Shown: positions 1 through 6,889, counted from the stretch's first letter. The stretch: DNA of 8,614 nt from JAOZTV01 sp965371805 (GCA_965371805.1 CBDUZW010000118.1:1-8614), one strand, 5' to 3'. Notes: generated by a model from the letters alone, not told the origin. Translations and numbers: made by a program.

Positions 1-51
1 TCATTTGGGTTTTTTGGGGGATCAGAGTCTAATATGTTTCTGAACTTCAAC
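1..51 (-). repeat. Edge repeat, left copy (inverted relative to 8561-8612)
   Basis: Read on the minus strand, this 51-bp stretch matches the plus strand at 8561-8612. I count 47 identities in 52 aligned columns, with four mismatches and one single-base gap. It starts 20 bp downstream of the moaA stop and points out of the window. Both copies contain a short C/A-rich tail ending in AAACCCAAATGA. I do not recognise the family. It could be the edge of an insertion sequence, the tail of a duplicated gene, or a dispersed intergenic repeat. Confidence 0.75.
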
Positions 52-71
52 AGAACTACTTAAATTAGGCT

Positions 72-878
72 TTATCCACCTATCTGCCAATTTTCTCTTG
101 TTGAATTTTTTGTGCCATTTTCAGGCTTTGTATTTATTGCAGAGATTAAGCTCTCTTTTATATTATTAAGATCGAGTGATATTTCTGTATCTGAAAAAAG
201 ACAGGATTTTATCTTCCCGTCTGCAGTTAATCTAATTCGGTTACATACACCACATGATAGAGGTCTTTCTGCATTATAACTTTTATCAATACTATTTATA
301 TCCGAAAGAGAGTAATGATTTATACGTTGAAGCTTGAGCCCTTTATCATCACAAAACTTCTTTATGGATTCTATTTCATCTCCATTAAACTCAGGCATCA
401 CAACTGTATTCAGTTTGGTGTTTTTAAAACCGATCTCATTAATGGCATCTATTGCTTCAAATACCTTTAAAAGATTACCGCCCCTGGTAATTTCTTTATA
501 TTTTTTTGGATCAAGAGTATCTATTGAAATATTAATTCTATCTAATCCTGCATCCATAAGTGGTTTTGCCATCTTTTTTAATAAAACAGCATTGGTCGTC
601 AATGTCACTTCATCAATCCCCGGAATTCCCTTAATACTCTTAATAAGCCCGACAACACCCTTTCTTAAAAGAGGTTCGCCCCCGGTTAATCGTATTTTTT
701 TTATCCCGATCTCTGTTCCTATTTCAACTATCTTGATAATATTTTCAAGTGAGAGCAGTTTACTTTCAGAATTTTGCGGAATAAAGCCATCAGGCATACA
801 ATAAGAACATCTCAAATTACAATTATTTGTAAGAGATATTCTCAGATAAGTTATACTTCTATTAAATTTGTCTAACAT
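72..878 (-). CDS. moaA: Compact MoaA-type radical SAM GTP 3',8-cyclase
   Basis: MoaA converts GTP to 3',8-cyclo-7,8-dihydro-GTP, the first step of molybdenum cofactor synthesis, in the cytoplasm. The radical-SAM cluster motif CNLRCSYC supplies C20, C24 and C27, and LTGGEPLLR follows at 64-72. The C-terminal second cluster is intact as C209-x2-C212-x13-C226 with CNRIRLTADGK, and the protein ends in the expected IGG. At 268 residues it is short for a family of roughly 320-340. Only 24 residues separate the RIN motif at 185 from C209, where Staphylococcus aureus MoaA has about 69. The tail after C226 is also shorter. The start at 878 has an AAAGGA ribosome site about nine bases upstream and lies inside the end of moeA, so the two are probably co-transcribed and translationally coupled. 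It is not a fragment, because both clusters and the C-terminus are present. A related radical SAM enzyme with altered substrate handling is the alternative. Confidence 0.85.
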   Translation of the reverse strand: MLDKFNRSITYLRISLTNNCNLRCSYCMPDGFIPQNSESKLLSLENIIKIVEIGTEIGIKKIRLTGGEPLLRKGVVGLIKSIKGIPGIDEVTLTTNAVLLKKMAKPLMDAGLDRINISIDTLDPKKYKEITRGGNLLKVFEAIDAINEIGFKNTKLNTVVMPEFNGDEIESIKKFCDDKGLKLQRINHYSLSDINSIDKSYNAERPLSCGVCNRIRLTADGKIKSCLFSDTEISLDLNNIKESLISAINTKPENGTKNSTRENWQIGG

Positions 879-2031
879 TTATATTTGTTCCTTTGATAAT
901 TTCGTTTATACCTTTCTTAACAAGAAGTAATCCATTGGCTTCAGTTAGAGCTCCTAAATGTGCAGAGCCATGATATTCAGGAAAAGAGATTATTCCATTT
1001 TTATAAATAACTGGTATAAATGAATCTCTATCACTTTTTTTCCTCTTATAATTCTTCTCTAATATACCATTAATCATAAATGGATTATACTTGTAACCCA
1101 TCATGCGATACAGTGTTTCTTTTACAAAAACTTCAGTTATCACAAATGTAGAAACGGGATTCCCCGGAAGCCCAAAAACAATTTTATTTTTAATTGACCC
1201 AAATGTTGTTGGCTTCCCGGGTTTTATTGCAACTCTGTCAAAATGTATCTTTACACCAAGTTCCTTAAGAACATGGGGGACAAAATCAAATTCTCCCATA
1301 GAAACCCCTCCTGAGATGACAACCATATCAGAAATTTCTATAGTATCTGCAATTACTTTCTTTGTGTTTTCTATATTATCACCAACAATACCTATATAGT
1401 TAACGACAGCACCTGTCTCTATTAACTGCATATATAAAGAGTATGCATTACTATTATAAATTTGGCCATCCATTAGCGGTACTCCTGGTTCAACAATTTC
1501 AGCTCCAGTCGTAATTAATCCTATTACCGGCCTCTTATAAACCTGTATTTTATCCAGCCCCATTGATGCAATAAGCCCAATAGAAGAAGCATTTAACTTT
1601 AATCCTCTACTAAGTACAGTATCACCTTTTTTAATATCCTCACCAAGATAACAGATATTCTTGAGTTCATTATCACCAACAGGAATCATGAATCCATCAG
1701 ATTCATTTGTAAGTTCAATTTTCAATACTTTGTCAGCTCCATCAGGAATGGGGGCACCTGTCATTATTTTTGAACATTCACCAATATTTATTTCTTTAGT
1801 TGGAAGTTTTCCTGCAGCAATTGTTTCAATAATCCTGAATTTTTTAGATTTATCCATTGAGGAAATTGCATATCCATCCATTGCAGATTTATTAAAAGGC
1901 GGCATATTAATTTTAGAACAAACATCCTGAGCCAGGATCCTGCCATAAGAATCAAAAATAGGAACTAATTCCACATCAGGACTGAATAAAACTTTATCCA
2001 TTTCAAATCTTGCATCTTCAATCGATATCAT
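862..2031 (-). CDS. moeA: Molybdopterin molybdenumtransferase MoeA
   Basis: MoeA inserts molybdate into adenylylated molybdopterin, the last general step of molybdenum cofactor synthesis. The 389-residue protein has the usual family length and order of motifs. These are SAMDGYAI (49-56), TGAPIPDGAD (91-100), GED (130-132), a MoaB/MogA-like molybdopterin-binding core with TTGAE (174-178) and ISGGVSMGEFDFV (239-251), GKPTTFG (272-278), GLPGNPVS (287-294), and a C-terminal barrel with GSAHLGALTEANGLL (355-369). The start at 2031 is supported by a strong AAAGAGGTGG site about five bases upstream and by a promoter with normal geometry at 2057-2086. It is the first gene of a two-gene operon, its 3' end overlapping moaA by 17 bp. 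The other cofactor genes (moaC, moaE, moaD, mogA/moaB) are not in the window. Nothing looks broken. Some bacteria carry a second MoeA copy for tungsten or for regulation, and that cannot be excluded here. Confidence 0.95.
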   Translation of the reverse strand: MISIEDARFEMDKVLFSPDVELVPIFDSYGRILAQDVCSKINMPPFNKSAMDGYAISSMDKSKKFRIIETIAAGKLPTKEINIGECSKIMTGAPIPDGADKVLKIELTNESDGFMIPVGDNELKNICYLGEDIKKGDTVLSRGLKLNASSIGLIASMGLDKIQVYKRPVIGLITTGAEIVEPGVPLMDGQIYNSNAYSLYMQLIETGAVVNYIGIVGDNIENTKKVIADTIEISDMVVISGGVSMGEFDFVPHVLKELGVKIHFDRVAIKPGKPTTFGSIKNKIVFGLPGNPVSTFVITEVFVKETLYRMMGYKYNPFMINGILEKNYKRKKSDRDSFIPVIYKNGIISFPEYHGSAHLGALTEANGLLLVKKGINEIIKGTNINVRQI

Positions 2032-2056
2032 ACATCCACCTCTTTATTAAACCCCA

Positions 2057-2086
2057 ATGATATCATATTTGTATAGATCCATTCAA
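2057..2086 (-). promoter_or_regulatory. Candidate sigma-70 promoter for moeA-moaA
   Basis: On the minus strand TTGAAT (2081-2086) and TATCAT (2057-2062) are separated by 18 bp. They match the -35 and -10 consensus at 4/6 and 5/6 positions. The -10 box ends 25 bp before the moeA ATG, leaving a leader of about 18 bases that contains the ribosome site. The same geometry is seen upstream of the DUF1846 gene. I see no folded leader long enough for a molybdenum-cofactor riboswitch. Confidence 0.5.
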
Positions 2087-2129
2087 ATTATAATTGGATA
2101 ATTTATAAATGAAATACAATTCTATTCAT

Positions 2130-2137
2130 CCAAAAAA
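2130..2137. repeat. Target site duplication, left copy (CCAAAAAA)
   Basis: CCAAAAAA directly abuts the GTAAC end of the inserted element and recurs exactly at 2340-2347 on the other side. An 8-bp perfect direct repeat at exactly these positions is the footprint of transposition. Confidence 0.85.
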
Positions 2138-2339
2138 GTAACTATTCAGTTTTTCGAAGTTGCAATGTATTATTTAAGCGTGAGGTGACTTTCTCTGTAG
2201 CGTGCCCCGGAGTGAGCCCGGAATGCCCGGGCGAATGAGGACCGGAGCTCAAAATTGAGCACAATTTTGAGCGTTAGCAACAGAGATATCACCAGAAGCG
2301 ACATTAAACTAAATCTACTTTTAAAAACTGAATAGTTAC
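2138..2339. mobile_element. 202-bp IS66-type MITE (non-autonomous insertion element)
   Basis: The element begins GTAACTATTCAGTTTTT (2138-2154) and ends with its exact reverse complement (2323-2339), a perfect 17-bp terminal inverted repeat. It is flanked by the perfect 8-bp direct repeat CCAAAAAA. GTAA termini together with an 8-bp duplication are the known hallmarks of the IS66 insertion-sequence family, hence the assignment. There is no transposase gene and no credible reading frame inside, so it must have been moved in trans. The interior folds at further levels: arms around 2184-2202 and 2273-2293 (GGTGA..TCTCTGT against ACAGAGA..TCACC), and a central perfect hairpin at 2247-2272. The core 2199-2250 is about 70% G+C, in sharp contrast to the AT-rich surroundings. 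It sits in the divergent moeA/pilZ gap, with its right end 45 bp from the pilZ ATG. Intact ends and duplication suggest a fairly recent insertion. Confidence 0.85.
2247..2272. other. Perfect 11-bp stem-loop at the core of the MITE
   Basis: GCTCAAAATTG (2247-2257) and CAATTTTGAGC (2262-2272) are exact reverse complements separated by the four-base loop AGCA. It lies next to the G+C-rich core, where GCCCGG and CCGGGC can also pair around AATGC. On single-stranded DNA or RNA this would be the strongest fold in the window. It has no U-run immediately after it, so I do not call it a terminator. Confidence 0.8.
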
Positions 2340-2347
2340 CCAAAAAA
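2340..2347. repeat. Target site duplication, right copy (CCAAAAAA)
   Basis: This exact copy of 2130-2137 starts on the base after the GTTAC terminus of the element. It fixes the insertion boundaries to the base. Confidence 0.85.
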
Positions 2348-2350
2348 CTC

Positions 2351-2379
2351 TTGACTAATTTATAAAATTAAGGTATTAA
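2351..2379 (+). promoter_or_regulatory. Candidate promoter for the pilZ-pmm-uppP operon
   Basis: TTGACT (2351-2356) and TATTAA (2374-2379) are spaced by exactly 17 bp, a good sigma-70 layout, and begin four bases after the target duplication of the MITE. However, the predicted start of transcription falls almost on the pilZ ATG at 2385, which would make the message leaderless. An alternative -10 is TATAAA (2361-2366), which would need a weak -35 in the MITE end (TTACCC, 2336-2341, spacer 19). Which is used cannot be decided from sequence. Confidence 0.3.
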
Positions 2380-2384
2380 TAAAT

Positions 2385-3134
2385 ATGGACAAGGATTTCT
2401 TTTTTAAAATACTATTTGAAGCAATAGAAAGTGGGAATAATATTTCTATTAATAGATCCGATGACAAAGATGAGTTGTTCCACTTGTCTTCAAGGTTTTT
2501 CGCATTCAATAAAGAGCAAAATGAAATACTTATTGATCTCCCTTCTTCATCAGATAATGATGGGATTTTAAAAAAAAACGATAAAATCGAAATTTTTTTT
2601 GTCTCACAAGGTCTCAGACTTGGTTTTTTTTCAACTGTAAAACGTTTTTCTGAGTTCAAACTCTTAAGTAATGACGTCGTACCTGCAATAGTAATTGCAA
2701 AGCCAGCAGAGGGTCAAGACCTGCAAAGGCGAAGGGATTTCAGAATACCCACAACTCCTCAATTGGAAGTTATAGTAACATATTCAGATGATGAACAAAT
2801 TTCCAAAACGGATAAAGTCGAAGAGATCTCTGTCGCATGCTTTTGTGATGACATATCACGGAGTGGGATTGCTTTATCGGAAAACAAACAGATAAAAGAC
2901 AAATTGAGACTGGAAAAGGGCAATCACATTATCATGGACATCTCTATTGAAGGAAATTCAATTCAAATGGAAGGATCTGTAGAAAGTAAACGGGAATTAT
3001 ATGAAGGGAAGAAAACCATTTTTGGTATAGACTTTTTTGAAAACAAACCAAATAAATTTCTATATAAAAAAAACCTGTCGATCATTATGAAATATATAAT
3101 GAAAAAACAACGAGAGATCATTTTTAAAGTTTAA
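2385..3134 (+). CDS. YcgR/PlzA-like PilZ domain c-di-GMP receptor
   Basis: This 249-residue cytoplasmic protein has two parts. An N-terminal beta-rich domain (about 15-105) resembles the YcgR-type PilZ-associated domain. A C-terminal PilZ domain (about 113-235) follows. The c-di-GMP signature is complete: QRRRDFR gives the RxxxR motif (R116 and R120), and DISRSG at 156-161 gives DxSxxG. Proteins of this layout bind c-di-GMP and act on flagellar motors (YcgR), on surface or virulence traits (PlzA), or on polysaccharide export. There is no signal peptide or membrane segment. The ATG at 2385 is the only credible start: the frame is closed by a TGA at 2352, and a weak AAGG lies about 11 bases upstream. 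It is first in a run with a phosphohexomutase 38 bp downstream and uppP, which leans toward envelope or exopolysaccharide control. No flagellar genes are nearby, so the output is uncertain. The MITE ends 45 bp before the start codon. Confidence 0.8.
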   Translation: MDKDFFFKILFEAIESGNNISINRSDDKDELFHLSSRFFAFNKEQNEILIDLPSSSDNDGILKKNDKIEIFFVSQGLRLGFFSTVKRFSEFKLLSNDVVPAIVIAKPAEGQDLQRRRDFRIPTTPQLEVIVTYSDDEQISKTDKVEEISVACFCDDISRSGIALSENKQIKDKLRLEKGNHIIMDISIEGNSIQMEGSVESKRELYEGKKTIFGIDFFENKPNKFLYKKNLSIIMKYIMKKQREIIFKV

Positions 3135-3172
3135 AATCATAGTCCACTATTATTAAATAACAGGAGAAAACA

Positions 3173-4543
3173 ATGCTAGATAAATCAATTTTCAGAGAAT
3201 ACGATATCCGTGGAATCGTAGAGACACAACTTCAGGAACAGGAAGTAATTGCCATTGCCTCAGCATATGCAACTGTATTTAAAAGAGAAAGTAAAAAAAA
3301 AATTGCTCTCGGAATGGATGGAAGAGAGAGCTCTGAATGGATAAAAAAACTGACAGCAGAAACACTTGCTTCCTTTGGTCTGGATGTAATTGACATTGGA
3401 TTGGTCCCCACTCCATTAATGTATTATGCAGTTTTCAGGTTTGGTTTTGATGGAGGGATGATAGTTACCGCGTCTCATAATCCGGGAGAGTATAATGGAT
3501 TTAAAGCAATGCTTGGAAAACAGGCAACTTCAGGTAAACAGGTAGAAGAAATATATGAAATTGGTGTAAGCGGCAAATTTGCAGAAAAAGGCAAAGGCTC
3601 AATTGTAAAAAAAGAGATAATCACCGACTATATTGATTATATCAGCAAAGACTTAAAGGTTGGAAAAAAAATCAAAGTTGTTATTGACAGCGGAAACGGT
3701 ACAGGTGGAATAACAGCAGTTCCTCTATATAAAAAACTTGGTGTTGAATTAATAGATATTTTTACTGAAGTTGACGGGACTTTCCCAAACCACCATCCTG
3801 ACCCTACAAAAGTAAAGAATTTGCAGGATCTGATAAAGAAAGTAAAAGAGACCGATGCAGATATTGGAATTGGATTTGATGGAGATGCAGATAGAATTGG
3901 AGTTGTTGACAAAGAGGGGAACATTCTCTGGGGAGACATGATGATGATTATCTTCGCAAAGGAAATACTAAAATCTATGCCAAACAGCACTTTTATTTCG
4001 GAAGTCAAAGCCTCAGAGGTCATGTATAGTGAGATAAAAAAGATGGGTGGAAACCCTATCATGTGGAAAACCGGTCATTCATTAATTAAGAAAAAAATCG
4101 TTGAGACAGGAGCAGTTCTCGCTGGAGAAGTTAGTGGACATATGTTTTTTAATGACAGATGGTTTGGCTTTGATGATGCAGTTTATACTGGAGCAAGGCT
4201 TATTGAAATTCTTTCAAATTCAGACAAATCATTAACTGAAATGATTCAGTCATTGCCTTCAATTGTAAATACGCCTGAAATTAGAATGGATACAACCGAG
4301 GAAGCAAAATTTAAAATCGTAGATGGTGTAAGAGAACATTTCAAAAAAGATTATGATGTTATAGAAATAGATGGAGCAAGAGTTAAATTTCCAAATTCAA
4401 ATGGATGGGCATTAATTAGAGCATCAAACACGCAACCTGCAATGGTTATTAGATTTGAAGCAGATACAGAAGAACATTTAGAAGAGATAAAAGACATCTT
4501 CTATCCTGTGCTTGAAGAAGTAAAAAAAAACATTGAAAAATAG
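3173..4543 (+). CDS. AlgC-type phosphomannomutase/phosphoglucomutase
   Basis: This alpha-D-phosphohexomutase interconverts hexose 6-phosphate and hexose 1-phosphate, feeding GDP-mannose or UDP-glucose synthesis for polysaccharide and lipopolysaccharide-like polymers. All four active-site loops are present in the 456-residue protein. They are the phosphoserine loop TASHNPGEYNGFK (99-111, Ser101), the metal loop DGDADR (236-241), the sugar-binding loop GEVSGH (318-323), and the phosphate-binding loop RASNTQP (416-422). The stretch around 326-347 (NDRWFGFDDAVYTGARLIEI) is especially close to Pseudomonas AlgC, which has about the same length and dual PMM/PGM activity. Which sugar is preferred cannot be read from sequence. 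The start at 3173 has a clear AGGAG site about eight bases upstream. It lies 38 bp after the PilZ gene and 10 bp before uppP, so all three are probably one transcript. Nothing is missing or disrupted. Gene symbols manB, algC and pgm are all in use for this family, so none is assigned. Confidence 0.93.
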   Translation: MLDKSIFREYDIRGIVETQLQEQEVIAIASAYATVFKRESKKKIALGMDGRESSEWIKKLTAETLASFGLDVIDIGLVPTPLMYYAVFRFGFDGGMIVTASHNPGEYNGFKAMLGKQATSGKQVEEIYEIGVSGKFAEKGKGSIVKKEIITDYIDYISKDLKVGKKIKVVIDSGNGTGGITAVPLYKKLGVELIDIFTEVDGTFPNHHPDPTKVKNLQDLIKKVKETDADIGIGFDGDADRIGVVDKEGNILWGDMMMIIFAKEILKSMPNSTFISEVKASEVMYSEIKKMGGNPIMWKTGHSLIKKKIVETGAVLAGEVSGHMFFNDRWFGFDDAVYTGARLIEILSNSDKSLTEMIQSLPSIVNTPEIRMDTTEEAKFKIVDGVREHFKKDYDVIEIDGARVKFPNSNGWALIRASNTQPAMVIRFEADTEEHLEEIKDIFYPVLEEVKKNIEK

Positions 4544-4553
4544 TATATAGAAA

Positions 4554-5327
4554 ATGGACTTATTATTTTTACTAAAGATTATTTTTTTGTCATTGATACA
4601 GGGAATAAGTGAATTTTTTCCTATTAGTTCATCCGGACATTTAGTAATATTTCAAAATATTCTTGGCATGGATAAGTTAATAAAAGAAATACTTCTATAT
4701 GATATTTTTCTTCATCTTGGAACTCTCCTTTCAGTAATAATTTTCTTTTTTAAAGACCTTAAAGAATTAACAATTCATTTTTATAAAAAAGAAAACCTGA
4801 ACTTTATCAGTCTTATAATTATTGCGTCTGTTCCAACGGCTTTAATTGGATTTTTTTTTAAGGATCAATTAGAGGAACTATTTGACAAACCTCAACTTGC
4901 AGGTTTTGCTTTAATTATTACGGGAATTGTATTATTACTATCAAAATATATTAGATTAAAAAAAATAAACATCTACATAACAGCCCTAATCATAGGAACC
5001 GTCCAGGGTATAGCTATCATTCCCGGTTTATCCAGATCCGGTTTGACTATTTCTATTGCATTGATTCTTCTGATGGGATATGAGTTTTCATTTAAATTTT
5101 CATTTATTTTATCAATACCGGCAATTTTTGGAGCTCTTCTCTTACAATTAAAAGACATTCAGTTGAACGGGGATATAATCTATATGCTGATCGGACTTTT
5201 TTTCTCTGCAATTTTTGGATTATTGGCCCTGAAAATACTAAAAAAAATTATGTTGAAAAAAAAATTCCACTATTTTGCATACTATTGCCTCTTTGCAGGA
5301 CTTGTTACAGTAATAATGCTGAACTAA
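4554..5327 (+). CDS. uppP: Undecaprenyl-diphosphatase UppP (BacA)
   Basis: UppP is an integral membrane phosphatase that turns undecaprenyl pyrophosphate into undecaprenyl phosphate, recycling the lipid carrier for peptidoglycan and other envelope polymers. Excess of it gives bacitracin tolerance. The family's two signatures are present in this 257-residue protein. QGISEFFPISSSGHL (16-30) carries Glu20, Ser26, Ser27 and His29. PGLSRSGLTIS (157-167) carries Arg161. Around eight hydrophobic segments span the protein, and the length is normal. The ATG at 4554 puts the first motif at the standard distance from the N-terminus. No strong ribosome site precedes it (only ATAGAAA), so translation is probably coupled to the mutase that stops 10 bp upstream. 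It is the last gene of the plus-strand run and converges on the MATE gene 59 bp away. Its neighbour makes sugar phosphates and UppP restores the lipid carrier, a coherent envelope-polymer pairing. Confidence 0.95.
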   Translation: MDLLFLLKIIFLSLIQGISEFFPISSSGHLVIFQNILGMDKLIKEILLYDIFLHLGTLLSVIIFFFKDLKELTIHFYKKENLNFISLIIIASVPTALIGFFFKDQLEELFDKPQLAGFALIITGIVLLLSKYIRLKKINIYITALIIGTVQGIAIIPGLSRSGLTISIALILLMGYEFSFKFSFILSIPAIFGALLLQLKDIQLNGDIIYMLIGLFFSAIFGLLALKILKKIMLKKKFHYFAYYCLFAGLVTVIMLN

Positions 5328-5369
5328 ATTAAGAGAGATAGTACAGCCGTTACAGATGTAATTAATTCT

Positions 5370-5387
5370 AAAACAAGCTGCTGTTTT
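5370..5387. terminator. Weak candidate bidirectional terminator between uppP and the MATE gene
   Basis: AAAACA (5370-5375) and TGTTTT (5382-5387) pair across a six-base loop, followed by further T residues on the plus strand and preceded by A residues that give a T-run on the minus strand. The stem is short and AT-rich, and it touches the MATE stop codon. The convergent position is the main reason to consider it. No better hairpin is visible in the 59-bp gap. Confidence 0.3.
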
Positions 5388-6805
5388 TATACTATTTTAG
5401 TTTTCCATTTCCCCTTTCTAAATAGTATTATTCCAATGATCACCATCAATGTATCTGCCAGGACTATTGCGATATAAGCTCCCTTAACGCCAATTCCAAA
5501 TTCAATTGCCATTAACCATGCCACAGGTACTTCGAACATCCAGAAACAGAAAAAGTTGATCTTCATGGGTGTTGATGTATCTCCTGCTCCATTAAATGCC
5601 TGTGTTAATACCATTGCAAGTGAATATGGGACAAACCCGAAACCAACGATCTGCAGACAAACAGCGCCATATCCGATAATAACAGGATCGGATGTGAGTA
5701 AACTCATAAAAAATTCCGCTTGAAAAATAAATAAGATACCAACACAACTCAAAAAAGCCATATTTACAAATCCAGTCATCCATACAGATTTTTCTGCCCT
5801 TTCTATTTTTTTTGCTCCAAGATTCTGACCAACTAGAGTTGCAGCTGCATTGCTAAATCCCCATGATGGCAGAATTGAGAATATGATGATCCTGATTGCA
5901 ATAGTATAACCTGCAAGAACTTCACTTCCAAATACAGCAATAATCCTGACAAGTCCGATCCAACTTGTTGTAGAGATCAGAAACTGACCAATACTTCCTC
6001 TTGAAATAATCAGAATCTTCTTAATTACTTTAAAATCTAATTTTATTTGAGAAAATACAATCTTTATCCTGCCATTCCCTTTTAGAAGAATATAAATCTG
6101 AAATAAGACAGCTGTTCCCCTTCCAATTGAAGTGGCAATAGCAGCTCCCTTTAAACCAAGAGCTGGTATAGGTCCAATTCCAAAAATAAGGCAGGGATCC
6201 AGAATAATATTTATAATATTTGCAAGCCAGAGTACCTTCATCGAAACGGCTGCATCTCCTGAGCTGCGCAAAATTCCATTTATTACAAAAAGTAGAATAA
6301 TGACAATATTTGTCCCTAAAATTATTGAGGTATAAATATATCCATTTTCTACGATCTCAGTTGAGCCACCCATGAGTCGTAATAGGTCTTTACTGAATAA
6401 TACACCAATTGTTCCAACAATTAGCGAAATAAAAATACTTATAAATATAGCCTGTGTAGCCGCATTAGCTGCTTTTTCGGGCTTTTTCTCTCCTATCCGC
6501 CTCGATACTACTGCAGTTGCAGCCATCGCAAGTCCTATTCCAATTGCATAAATAATAGTCATCAAAGCTTCTGTTATTCCAACTGTTGCAACTGCATCAG
6601 AACCTATTTTGGATACAAAAAGTATATCAACTACTGCAAAAATGGACTCGCCGACCATTTCCAGAACCATCGGAATTGACAATAAAATTATTGCCCGGTA
6701 AAGATTCCCCTCAGTAAAGTCCTGTTCTGTTCCTTTTACTGACTCTTTTATATCAGACCAGAGTTTTTTATAATCAATGTGTTTTAACTGTAAAATTGTT
6801 TTCAT
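5387..6805 (-). CDS. MATE family cation-coupled multidrug exporter
   Basis: MATE proteins use Na+ or H+ gradients across the inner membrane to export cationic drugs and other organic compounds. About a dozen hydrophobic segments in two related halves fill the protein. A cytoplasmic N-terminal stretch of about 30 residues contains GTEQDFTEGNL, followed by IPMVLEMVGESIFAVVDIL, a form I recognise from one large MATE subgroup. The open frame extends to an ATG at 6817 (476 residues). I favour the second ATG at 6805 (472 residues) because GGA lies seven bases before it, whereas the first has no ribosome site. The promoter at 6828-6857 would also leave the first ATG only three or four bases of leader. 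It follows the DUF1846 gene in the same direction and ends convergently with uppP. The substrate cannot be predicted; lipid-linked or metabolite transport is also known in the wider superfamily. Confidence 0.9.
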   Translation of the reverse strand: MKTILQLKHIDYKKLWSDIKESVKGTEQDFTEGNLYRAIILLSIPMVLEMVGESIFAVVDILFVSKIGSDAVATVGITEALMTIIYAIGIGLAMAATAVVSRRIGEKKPEKAANAATQAIFISIFISLIVGTIGVLFSKDLLRLMGGSTEIVENGYIYTSIILGTNIVIILLFVINGILRSSGDAAVSMKVLWLANIINIILDPCLIFGIGPIPALGLKGAAIATSIGRGTAVLFQIYILLKGNGRIKIVFSQIKLDFKVIKKILIISRGSIGQFLISTTSWIGLVRIIAVFGSEVLAGYTIAIRIIIFSILPSWGFSNAAATLVGQNLGAKKIERAEKSVWMTGFVNMAFLSCVGILFIFQAEFFMSLLTSDPVIIGYGAVCLQIVGFGFVPYSLAMVLTQAFNGAGDTSTPMKINFFCFWMFEVPVAWLMAIEFGIGVKGAYIAIVLADTLMVIIGIILFRKGKWKTKIV

Positions 6806-6827
6806 TATAAATTCCATATTAGGTGGT

Positions 6828-6857
6828 ATTATACAACGGGAACAGGATCTTGTCCAA
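6828..6857 (-). promoter_or_regulatory. Candidate promoter and operator for the MATE gene
   Basis: On the minus strand TTGGAC (6852-6857) and a perfect TATAAT (6828-6833) are separated by 18 bp. The spacer overlaps an imperfect dyad at 6842-6853 (ACAGGATCTTGT on the plus strand, 10 of 12 bases symmetric), which is where a repressor could sit. It lies in the 72-84 bp between the DUF1846 stop and the MATE start, so the exporter may be expressed apart from the upstream gene. Confidence 0.5.
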
Positions 6858-6889
6858 AACAGAAAAACTGAAGCCTTACATTATAGTGA

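Noticed and set aside
334..804. Plus-strand open frame antisense to moaA, and similar long frames opposite moeA, the mutase, MATE and DUF1846 genes
   Set aside because: Each lies fully opposite a gene with clear family motifs, has no ribosome site or recognisable domain, and has low-complexity composition typical of a shadow frame.
2032..2137. Molybdenum-cofactor riboswitch in front of moeA
   Set aside because: The predicted leader is only about 18 bases and no conserved multi-stem structure is visible.
2247..2272. Rho-independent terminator
   Set aside because: The stem is perfect, but no T-run follows it on either strand. It sits in a divergent gap where no gene ends.
2178..2300. Integron attC site (CGTTAGC next to nested inverted repeats)
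   Set aside because: The exact terminal repeats and the 8-bp duplication explain the structure as a transposable element, and there is no integrase or cassette array nearby.
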